DNA of 38,749 nt from a virus. Within the stretch, counting starts at the first letter, position 1, and each line of letters starts with the position of its first letter. Positions 1 to 12,000 of this stretch are shown piece by piece. The notes below the pieces were generated by a model, which saw nothing but the letters and a program-made list of their open reading frames with translations, searched no databases and was not told the DNA's origin. The position numbers and the translations under genes were made by a program. The stretch lies in the IMG/VR virus record IMGVR_UViG_3300048583_000081, positions 1 to 38,749 of that record, one strand, 5' to 3'.

Positions 1-2
1 GC

Positions 3-3000
3 AGGGCTGCGCTCAAGGCGGCGGATGCGGGTCGGGTCGGGGCTGATGACTTCTACCGGGCGCATCTGGACATGGCGTACAACGCCACCAAGTTCCAGAA
101 CGCGCTGCTCACCGGGTTCGCGGAAGGTGCGGAGGAGGCGGCCCAGGCGCTGCTCGACCCGATGGCGTACTCCGGCGACTACGACGGCTTCGCGGTTGCA
201 CGGTCGGCGGCCTACGGTTTCGCCAGCGGCGCCGGCATGGCCCTTGGATCCCAGATGCATCTGGGGAAGCCCGGGATGGGCCGGTCGGATCAAATGGCCA
301 TCATGCGCCAGCGGGCGCGGGAGAACGTCGAGCTCGCCAACGCCATGCAGTTCTCCAGCCAGGAGGAGTGGGCGGCGTACTCCGACGGGTTTACCGACGA
401 GATGATCGTCGCGCTCGCCACCCGGAAGAAGGACGAGGTCGGTGAGATCGGCCAGCTCATCAAGATGGCCCGCGACCTCCAGGCGTACGAAGAGGGCATG
501 CAGAACCCGCTGGGTCTGTACACCGTCGACGACATCACCGCCACGGCTGAAGGCTCCGGCAACGTCCCCAACGGCTACGGCCAGCTCAAGCTGGCGCCGC
601 TGATTCAGGAGCGGCTGTTCGACACGGACGGTACGCTCCTGGACATCAAGGGGTCGGTCACCGACACGCAGATGTCCTGGTGGCAGGTGGGCCGCCGGTT
701 CCAGCTGAAGGCCGAGATGTTCCAGGCTCACGCCCAGGACATCACCGCCACGCTTACGCAGGCTCGAGCAGCACGTGCGGCGGCGGAGACGGCCGGTGAC
801 CAGGCGCTGATGGATGAGGCGGATCAGCTCATCGCCTCCTCCGAGAAGGATCTGCAGGACGTCACTGAGTTGAACGAGGTCATGGAGATCGTGGCCCGTC
901 AGCTCGCGGGGATGTGGGAGCAGTACGTCGCGGAGACCGACGAGAACGTCCGGCGCGCGATGATCGACACCCTCAACATCGGGCTACGCGATGCCGCCGA
1001 CAACGGGCGGTGGGTGCTGCCGGACGGCGGGGTCTTGCAGGTCAGCGACCCGGAGCTGGTGCAGCGTGCGGTCGAGATCATCTACGGCCGCCAGCCGCTC
1101 ATGGGCCAGAGCTCGCAGGTTCGACTGGTGCCGCAGGTGTCGTACGACCTGACCCGCACCAATGCGCACGGCGTGATGCAGTTGCACCAGACGGTGCTGA
1201 AGATCCTGAACGCTGACTTCGACGGCGACGACGGTGTCGACCTGAGCGGGACGTACTACCCGAAGGCCAGCCGCGAGGCGCTGCGCCGCGGCTCGCAGTT
1301 CATCATCAAGGACCCGAAGCAGACCGGCGAGCCGGACGCTCCGCATGCCGTGGTCATGGACAACCCGGACCAGGAAGCCAAGTTCCTCAACAAGACGCGG
1401 ATCTGGGCGCAGAGTCGCGGAGTCCCCGCGCAGATCGTCGACGACGAGATCGACGTTTTTGGGACCTGGTTGCTCGACCGTTACGACGGCATCCTCGAGG
1501 CCCGGTTCCTGAACGACGCGCTGATCGCGTTCTACCAGGAGGTGACCGCCGGGAACCCCGATGCGCGGATGAACCTACTGAACGCACTGGTGACGGCGGA
1601 TCGCACTGCTGTTCTGCAGCGTGGCCAGGACACTGGTGTGCAGGAGGTTCCGTACCTGTCGGGGCAGATCACGCTGGCGTTCATGAAGATCCAGCGCAAG
1701 CAGGAGCTGTACGACTACACGCTGCGCCGGAACGCTGGGGTCACCGATCCGGCCACCGTTCGTGCCGCCACGTCGACCGCCGTGAACTCACTGCTCGAAG
1801 ACACGGCAACGCTCGGCGCTGACATCTCCTTGACGCTGGGCGCGGATGCGCAGCGTTCCTCGCAAAAGGTCCACTACCTGTCGTGGCTGCGGGCAGCGGT
1901 CGGCTTCGGTGACGCCACGGCGGAGACCACCGCCGGCATGCAGCCGGACAAGGTCATCGAGCTGGCCCGGCTGTACATGCTGCTCGGCAGCAACGAGGTC
2001 GACACCCAGCAGGAGACGATCGATCGGCAGGACGTGGTCCTGTCGCGGGTCCGCGCATGGCTCCGCGAGATGGTGGTCGAGCTCGGGCGTGAACAGGGCA
2101 AGACCTACACCGCGGCAGAGGAAGGCCAGCTCATGCTGGCGCTCGGGCAGGCTGCGACGCCCGACTACGACTTCCAGCCTGATGGCGGAACGACCGGCAA
2201 CAAGGGCCGTGTCACTGTCGCCCAGATGCTGTTGCGCCGCTCGGTGCAGATCGAGCGTCTGCGGTACGAGCAGCAGCAGGGCGATACCGACACGACGAAC
2301 CAGCTCCGCGCGCTCGAGCGTCTGACTCGCCCGCAGAGCGAGCACTCCTACTCGGCGTCCGCCGCACTGGTGGAGATCTTTGCCGGCGACCAGCTCGGCA
2401 CACTGCTCGGCGATCTGCACGCATCGCTCGGTGCGAACCTCACCGTTCAGCAGTTGCAGCAAGAACTCATCGGGCTGGCTTCGCATCAGCGCAGCCACAA
2501 GATCCACCTGATGAAGAACGGCATCGGGTACCTCAAGCATCACGGCTTGGGCGACCCGCCGTACACGCTTGACGGGCCCGATGGCATCACCACGATGATG
2601 CTGGACGGCCGCATCAACGGGTACACCATCCTTGTCGACGCGCTGCAGGCCACGGCGGACACGCACTACAAGGCGATGAAGAGCCGCAGCGACACGATGC
2701 AGACCCGTGTTGAGGCTGGTTTCAAGGCACTGGGCGAACGCATCGACCAGTGGGAGAAGCGCCACCGCCAGCGTCTGAGCCAGCAGTACCCGCAGAACGC
2801 GACCGAGCAGGAGCGCCGGCGCATCGTTCTGCTGGACCTGATGAAGAGTGACCCGGATCTGCCGAAGACCCTGCAGGCACTCTTCACCGAAGACAGCCGT
2901 CTCGCCACGTTCGCCATCGATCAGCAGACCGGCGAGGTCGTGGTGAAGGCATGGGTGATGGATGCGCTCACGGAGACCAACATCCCCCGGGCTGTCGTCA

Positions 3001-6000
3001 AGTACTACGTCGGCTCGCACCTTGACCAGTACCAGCAGTTGGGTGCGCAGGTCGAGCACGAGAATCGTGAGAAGGCTGCGACTATCGACGCCAAGAAGAC
3101 GATGGCCGGCGTGCCCTACGGCCGCATCCGGTCGCGCTTCCTGCAGAACCTTCACACTGCTGCGCGCTATGCAGAGGTGGATGGCGGCTTCACGCTGAAC
3201 CAGCTGCAGAAGGCCATGTTCTCCGCCAAGAACATGGACGAGCTGTTCGCGGTCTTCAACGACAACCCGCTCATCATGAACGGGCGCGAGCAGTTGGTTC
3301 CGTGGTACGACGACGTCGCCGACTTCGAGACGCTGCCGAACGAGCTGTTCAACTCGGCCATGCCGGGAGCTGTCCTTCGTGACCGCTTCGAGAAGATGGT
3401 CAATCGTCTGCAGCACATGACGACCGAAGCTCGTCGCATGGAGGAAGTGCAGACCAAGTCACGCTCCACGATCGACGCGATGGTCCGCCGGTTCGAGGTT
3501 CTCGGCGGAGACGACTCGGCACTGCTCGACCTTCAGTCTGCGAGTGCCGAGCCGTCCAATGTTGACGAGCTCCTGCTGCTGCTCAAGCTTGCGATCGAGC
3601 ACCGCCGCAACATCCCGCCCGTCAAGGGTGTCAACGTCTACGACCAGGCGATCGAAGCTGCTCAGCAGGCCGTGCTCATCATGCACGACAAGGCGAAGGC
3701 CGACGAACGCCTGCGCCAGGTGGGTGCGGTCGTGTTCGCCAACACGTCGATGGGCGCGTATGGCGGCCCGCACGCGGAGCTGAACAACATCACGTCGCTG
3801 AAGTACGAGGATGTGGCATCGAACTTCTCGATGCTGGCCGAAGGCCCGGTTCGCATCATGTACCCCGATGGCTCCTACACCCCGGTCGTGGACCTTTCGA
3901 CCGTGGCCGGCGTGCTCGCGGCGCTCAAGGATCCGAACACCGAGATGCTGGCTCGTGCAGTGGTGCTGCCCACCAGCCTCGACATCAACATGGAGAACGC
4001 GCTGCAGGAGTACTCCCTGAACAGCGACTCCGCAGACATCGCGGCTGCTCTCCGCGAGGAGCGCCTCACCGATGTACTCGACCTGGCGGGTGATGGCCGG
4101 GTCACCAACGCCTACACGCTCATGGGCCTGATCGAGTCGGCAGCCCTGGGCCGAGCCCGCTCCGGCTCTGCCGAGGAGCTGGCAGCCGCGTCCCACCCCG
4201 CGCTGCACCTGGTGAACGACTTCGTCGTTGCTTACATGCACTCTCCGGCGGCCGAGGGCAAGAACGACAAGCGCCTTCGCCAGCAGCTCGTGGTCGACAT
4301 CATGGATGCGCTGCGGCGGATCGCGCTCATCAAGGAGCCGGAGATGCGCGCCAAGGCGCAGCGGCTCTTGCGTGAGGAGCTGACCAGTCGAGCACTGGGC
4401 GGCGACCCGATCGCGCGCATGAAGCGCGACGAGCCTCAGACCTACCAGCTGCTGGAGCAGATGCTGGAGCAGCAGGCCGCCGACGCGCTGAACAAGCGGC
4501 AGGCTGAGCTAAACGTCAAGCTCACCGCCAACCCCGCGGACATCGAAGCGATCGAAGAGGCGGAACGGCTGCAGGCGATCGACGCGAGCTCGCCGTTGCG
4601 CATCCTTCGTGCGCTCAACCCCCAGTCGCAGTTCATCACGGTGGAGACTGCGCTCGCCAGCTTTGAGATCGACGAGACTTCGGACGAGACCAAGGCGTCC
4701 AGCATCGAGCGGATCCTCAACTACCTGGGCTCGGGCGCGACGCTCGCCCGCCTGCAGAGCAAGGACAACGCTGTTCTCGTCGAGCAGGTGCAGACGCTGC
4801 TCAGCCAGCTCCGTACTGGGGCGCTGAACCCTGAAGACGTGGCTGCTGTGGATTGGGCCAAGCTGCGCGAGTTGGCGGCCACCGTGCTGGTTGCGCAGTC
4901 GGTGAGCCCGACCGCTGCATGGGTGGGCCTCACGGAGATCGACACCACCGATGCACTGCAGACCTCGTACATGGACTACACGTTCAGCTACCTGGTCGAC
5001 CGCCTGTTCGACCCGACGTTGATCGACGCCACCGAGTACGTCATAGAGTCGTCGATGGCTGGCATCGGCACCGAGCTCAGTGTGCCCGAGTTGGTGCAGT
5101 ACTTCTCGGATCGTCTGTTCCGTGCGGAGAACCTCGGGACTTGGACTACACGCATTCCGGTCGAGTCGGTCAAGGTCCGCCGTGCGGTGAATGGCACGCC
5201 TGCGAACCGCGAGCTCGAGACCAAGGGCTCCATCCCCAAGACCATGCAGGCGTACGTGAACGCTGGCATGGTCACGTTCGAGCTGCCGGACCCGGCCACC
5301 GCGCATGAGACGGTTGGCATCGAAGTCGAAGCCGGCACTGACATCACGCAGTTCCTGTACGACACGAACCCGGCCATGCTCATCAAGCTCGAGCACCACT
5401 TCATGTCGTCGCTGAAGCTGACGTCGCCGGATCTTCAGGAGGAGCTGGACCTCTTCGACGAGGTCGGGCTCGACAGCTACATCTCCGATGAGGTCCGTGA
5501 CTCGGGCTACAAGGTTCTGACGATGGAGCAGCTGCAGCGCGCCATCGATCGAGTGCAGCTGCAGAACCCCGGCATGCGGCGGTTCACTCTCAGCGTTGAG
5601 TTTGTCGACGTCGACAAGCGCCCGCCGGCGCCGCAGTTCCTCAACAACATCTACTTCGATGGCGTGGGGCGCGAGTTCGAGGGGAACTCCGGCACCAGCC
5701 CCGTCGCCGCCATGTACTTCCGCACGATGGCGCTAAACAACCTGGGCCAGCAGCGTCCGCTGGACTTCATGAAGTCCGGTATGGCGTTCTACACCTACCA
5801 AACCTCCGACTTCCGCAACGTGCTGACGACTGAGACCAGTTCCAGTACGGTCACCGAGCTCATGTGGCGCAAGGCGTTGCACCTCGCCGGCATTACCTAC
5901 GAGACCGGGCGCTTGCAGATGGCCGACCTTCCGGCTCTCTACAAGCTCGTCAAGTTCCGTCACGTCATTCGCACGCAGGACGGCGAGTTCATCTGGCCGG

Positions 6001-9000
6001 AAGAAGCGATTGCGATTGAGTCTGCGGCTCTTGCGGCCGGTGAGAAGCCGCCGCTGTTCGAGGTTGTTCCGATCAGTGACGACGTCGCCAAGACGCTGTT
6101 CCAGCAGAACTCCCTCGAAGGTGTGCCAGGTTCTGTTCGCGGGCTGCCGCTGTTCAACCAGTTCGACAGCAGCGGGCTGCCTCCGCTGGACAAGGCCACG
6201 CTCAAGCGTCTCGGGCTTGAGAACCTGGGCCAGCAGCGTGAGCTGTCACAGAGTCCTGTGGCGACCGTGGGTCTGCTCAACCGCACCTACCTCAACGATG
6301 AGCGTGGCGCGGCAGCGCGTGGTGTGGCACCGCGGCGCATCCCGATCCAGGACACCGGCATCACCGCGGTTGTCTTCGCTCAGCGGCAGCGCCAGACCAC
6401 CGGTGACAACACTCCGCAGCAGATCTCCACACGCAACGAGACGACGATCCGCTCCGCGATCGAGCTCGAGGCGCTGCTTCCGAACATCATCGGACTGCCG
6501 GCTGAGACAATCCGACAGAGCGACCTCATCGATTCGTTGACCGCGGCTTCGATGGCCAGCCGGATGAACGAGCTGAAGCCGAGTGCGCTCAACGTCACGT
6601 GGCTGCTGACCGGTGACATCAACGCGCGCAAGACCTCCGGCATGGCGACCGGTGTCATCACCGAGGTCGACATCAAGCAGGGCTTCGAGGACACCGCCAG
6701 TGCCACATCGGTGGTCTACGGCGACGTCGTTGCCATTGACCTTGTCGGCATCCGAGACGGTCTGTTCAACGGCAACAACACCGATGCCATTCGCTACGTC
6801 ACGAACGCGATCAAGCAGCTGTCCGATCGCGGTGTCTCCTTCGTGCTGATGTCGAAGGGTGCCCCCAGCCCGACGCTGCGCGCAGAGGTGGCCGACTGGA
6901 TCACCAACAACCTGCCGTACCAGGGCGTGGCAGGTAGCAGCTTCTTCTTCGAGCCGATCACCGAGCTCAACGACATGGGAGCCACGTCTCGTGCAGAGCA
7001 GAGCTCGCTGACGGCGACGCACACGGTGACCGGCAGGAACATCAGCGTGTGGGGTGTGAACCCGACTGACCTCGCCATGAGTGAGGGCGGCGCATTCATC
7101 TACGAGGATCGGATGCGGGAGGCCACACGCTGGCTCAACGTCATCATCCCCACCCAGCACACGGTGTCGCACCCTGACTTCGACCCGCAGGGTCCGAATG
7201 GTGCGGCCTACTCCTTCGGACTTCCGCTCAACGGGTTGGGCAACCAGGCGCAGCTCGCTCTGCTGCAGAAGTTCCTGCTTCCCCTGATCGCTAACCCAGA
7301 GGGGCGCGCGACTCTCCGACAGTTGGCTTCAGGAACTGACGGCTCGCCGGATCCGGATGGCGCTCCGCTGTACAAGCGCCACTCCGATGGACTCGTCGAG
7401 CCTGGGGTGCGCTCGTTCGATGACGCTCTTGATGTCCTGGCCGAGGTCCTACAGGCGGGCGAGCTCCTGGTGGGGCGCGACCTTCTGCCGGGCGACATCA
7501 TCCCGGTGGTCGACAGCAAGAACAACGTGGTGCTGGCGCGGTACGGATACGACTTCCCCAAGGACTTCATCAAGCAGTTCAACAACAACAGCGCCCAGGA
7601 GACACTGGTCGATGCGGCGCACGTCCCGTCACCGTTCCGTGTGGCTGTCTCTCCGCCGCGGTTGATCCCTACGCAGACGACGAACACGATGACGCGGGTT
7701 CACTCCGTGCAGTCGACGTCGCGTGGCATGGAGGCGCGTGGCTCGTACGTGCTGCAGAAGACCGGCAAGATCGTCGGCGCTTACGAAGGGCTGAAGTTCG
7801 GCCTGACCACCGCCCCGCGCGACATCAAGCCGACTAACATCCCGCTCAGCCTGCAGCCCAACAACCAACTCTCCATCCTCGGCGAGGTCAGCGAGAAGGC
7901 TGTTGTCGGTAAGGGTGCGACGCAGCAGCTCGTCAACAACTTCCGCAATGCGTTCGCGTTCTTCGGAATTGACTTCAAGGATTCCCTGATCGACTTCTTT
8001 GCCCCGTTCTACGACACCACCGGCATGAGCCGGGCGGAGCAGATGGACTACATCCAGGGCTTCCTCCGCGAGTGGGCCGGACTGCCGACCAACATGACGA
8101 AGGCTCAGCTGCTGGCTCTGCTCGACACCAACACGATGTTCGAGGGCATCCAAGCGGAGCTTCGCCCGATGGTGGAAGCGTTCTTCCCCCAGCTGGACTA
8201 CGACGCTTTGCTGAGCCGGGTCCTGCCAGGGCCGGGCACCTCGGAGAACGTGAACGAGCGGATCGCATCGGTGCTGCTCGGCACGCTTGCGCTCCCTGGT
8301 GTCAACTACGACGACGTCATCGGCTCCACGGGATTCATGAATCTCGAGAGCCTCGACAGTTCACAGCTCGTCAAGTTCATGCCGGCCATCATGACGCAGG
8401 CGCTGGACGACATGCGCTTTCCGGCGACGCGCGCCTACCTCTTCGAGCGCATGCGGAGCCAGCTGCCGCGCGATCCGCAAGGTGGCCCGGACCCGTACCA
8501 GCTGTCCGATGACTGGACGTTCAGCTACCTGGTCACGGATGCTGACGGCAACAACCCGGTGTACCGCGATGTCATCCTCAACTTCGGTGAGTACGTGCCG
8601 GCCGAAGAGAATCCCATCGTGCAGGCCAACACACAGGTCACCAAGTCGCAGCAGAAGGTTTCGCCCCACATGCTCAATGTGGTGGACAAGATCAGTGATG
8701 GTGGCCGTGTTCCGCGGAACCCCGAACGCCTGCAGGAAGACGGCACGGTCATCGATGACTTCACGGTCGAGTGGTTCACCCGTGACCTCGCGTTGCCTTA
8801 CTCCTCGACGGAGCCTGAGTCGCCGATGCGTGGGTTGATCCCGCAGGTACTCAAGCTGGACGACAGCTTCAACAAGATGCAGCAGCGCACCTACCTCGAG
8901 CAGCGGGTCATCGAGCGGGCAGAAGCGCGGATGCGCCTGTACTCGCAGCCAGTCGACAAGACCGACTGGGACATGACGGAGATCGAGCCGATCATCAGCA

Positions 9001-12000
9001 GCATCCTGAGCACGCTCAACATGGGCGACCCGGCCCTGTACTCCGCGAATGAAGCCATGCTGGACATGTTGGTGCGGCAGTACCTCGGAGCGCCTGGGCT
9101 TGCCAAGGATCAGGAAGAGTTCCTGGACATCAAGTCCAAGCTGTACAAGGAGACGCTCACGATCATTCGTGACAACCTCCGCGAAGGAATGAACCCGCTG
9201 CATGGTGGGCAAGTACCGCTCCCGCACGCTCGGCTGTTCCTCGAGCGCGTGTTCAAGGCCCAGCAGGGTCAGGCACAGCCGTGGCGCCCCGCTGCACGTG
9301 GTGGTCGTTCCGGTCGAGTGGATGCCACTGACTGGGCCAAGTGGGTCGAGGCGATCATCGGCCAGGTGAAGACCTCCCGCCATGACTTCGAGACGATGTT
9401 CAGCTCAGACCTCAACGGGTTCTGGCAGACCTACACCTCTGTCACACCCTCGACGATCGGCCTGCCTCTCACCCCGAACGAGATGGTCAACGCGGAGCTG
9501 GCCAGCCCCAACAAGGCCGAGGCGTTCGCCGACCTGCAGGCCCGTTGGGATGAGGTCACCCTCAACCTTTCGTTGGACCCGGCCGAGCGTGCGCTGATGC
9601 GGGCTCCCATCATTCTCGAGTCGATGGACCGCACGATCGAGACGTACCTTGGCAAGGACCAGGTCTTCAACGGCATGGACGCCCCGAACGTGGTGGCTGC
9701 CGCCATGCACGACAAGAAGAACCAGCAGGGCGCATGGCGCTCGATGAAGAAGATGGCCAAGGCTGAGAAGCCAGCGCTTGCTGACTTCGTTGCCGAGGGT
9801 CGCGTCACCATCGACAGCCACGTCCAAGGCACTGCGTTCGGTCGATCGCTGGTCAACATCTCGATCATCAACCGCATGCTGAACCCTGCGATCTGGGTCT
9901 CTGGCTTCATCGAGGTCCCGATCATGAGCGCGTTCCAGAACGTGTCTGACATGCTCACCGGCCAGTACATGGGTGTCGGTGGTCAGACGCTGGCGAAGAT
10001 GTTCGAGGACAAGGCCATCAGCCCGCAGTACACCGCAGATGAAGTGCAGGCCCTCAAGGGTCTGGCACGGTCACTCGGCTCGAACAAGCTCTGGATGTCT
10101 GAGCTGCTCAACGAGCTCAACTACCAGGTCGAGATCATGAAGAACGACCCGCGTGCCAACCAGCGCGTCTCGATCAAGCTGGAGCAGGCCGCTACTGCGA
10201 TTGCGCGGATGATCTCGGATCCCCGCTTTGGCACCCGCATGACAGCGTTTGCTCGCCAGTACCTTGTCGGCGTGCTCGAGTACCTCAACGCGACGAACAG
10301 CAACCAGATCTCGGTCGACCAGTTCGTGGCGCTGATGAGCCGCAACCCGCTGGCCATCAAGCAGCTGATGAATGGTGAAGGTCTGAACGCTCACCAGCTG
10401 GGGCTCAACCGTCTGGCGAACACGCGCGGCACGAAGGCCACGCTCCCCGGCAAGGCCATCATGGCACCCATCCACTGGATGATCAGCCGTGAAAGTCCGC
10501 TGGTGAACGTGCCCGGCCACCTGCTGCAGATTCCCTTTGCGTTCACCAACTTCAACACCGGTCGTCTGGTGACGCTGACCGGCATGAGCGGTTGGGACCA
10601 GCTCATCGCCATGTTCTTCGACGCTCGGCACAAGCCGGCCGTTCTGTCCAAGATCGGACTCGGTGGCGAGCAGGACACCTGGGACAACCTCGACGTCCTT
10701 GAGACCATCGATCTGCAGAAGACGTTCATCCGCTCGGGGGCCACGCTCACGATGCTCATGGCGTTGGGCTTGCAGTTCGGACGCCTGGGCCTCGGGGGTG
10801 GCGACGACGAGGATCGCCGGCGCGAGCGCCTGTCGAAGTACCTCAACATGCCGAACTACCTGGACCCCCGTGAGCCGGAGAACTCGTTCACGTTCGCTGA
10901 CGCGATCTACCTGGACAAGATCCCGTTCCTCAACAACATGTTCAAGAACGACGCCGGCAACAGTGCGATCGTCCCGCACTGGATCATCCAGCAGTTCTCC
11001 GCGCCCATCATGGGTATGGCTCGCTTCTTCGAGACCGGAGACTTCCGCGAGATCCGGTACGGCTTCGAGGCTGCGTATGCCGCGCTCCCCAACAGTGTCG
11101 ACCGGCTGATCGAGCAGGGCGACATGCTGGCAACGCAGCTGGTGCTCGAGGCGCAGGAGGAGGCGCGCAAGGCGTCCGGTGACCCTAACGCTGCGGCCAT
11201 GACGAACAGCCTGCTCATCACTGCATTCGGTGCTCTGGAGCGCGCCCTCATCGAGAACTCGTTCGTCAACACGCTGTACGTGGCGTTCGATGAGTATGAG
11301 CGCAACCCGTTCATCCTGCCCAAGACGGATGACCAGGCAACCGACGGTCTCGACCGGACGCAGGGGACGGAGCTCCCGCAGAAGACGGATGCACGGACAG
11401 CTGTGGTTGGACCCGACGGCGAGATCATCACGCCCTACCTCACACGCACCGGCACGGACGCGGCTCTGCACAACTACACCAAGAACAACGCTGTGGCTGC
11501 GACGTTGCTGTCATTGTTCACCGGCCAGGGGTTCAAGGGCTCGTACAACCGCGAGAACATGGCACCCAAGGAGAAGGTGATCGAGCGACCCGAGCTCAAT
11601 GCCGAAGAGGGCAAGGCTCTGGTCTACGCAGCCTTCAAGGGTCAGGGTGGCGAGTTCCGCCTCACCGAAGCCGAGATCGTCCGCGTGCTCAAGGCGAACT
11701 GGGAAGCCACGACCGATGAGCGGTGGGACCAGGCGGAGCTTGAGGCGCGGGCAAAGATCATCTACGACGCCAACAACGGAGACACCGCGCTCACTCAGAT
11801 CACTGAGGATGGAGCGGAGAGCTTCACCAAGTACGGCAACAAGGCCGTGATCAACAGCCTGTACAAGGGTTCCGTGCAGCTGGGCGACCCGAGCCTCCGT
11901 GGCTTTGCACTGACCCGCGAGCAGCGTGACGCTATCGCTGAGGAGATGCTCACCGAGATCAAGCAGGACGCCATCAACCTCGGGCTCGGCACCGAAGCGG

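Noticed and set aside
1788-3416. Long minus-strand open frame (542 codons) opposite the giant gene
   Set aside because: High-GC coding DNA gives long antisense frames. Its Arg/Val/Leu-rich content and lack of ribosome site mark it as a shadow of the plus-strand gene.
3459-4241. Minus-strand frame of 260 codons opposite the giant gene
   Set aside because: Another antisense shadow; the plus-strand protein is continuous here and carries the expected codon bias.
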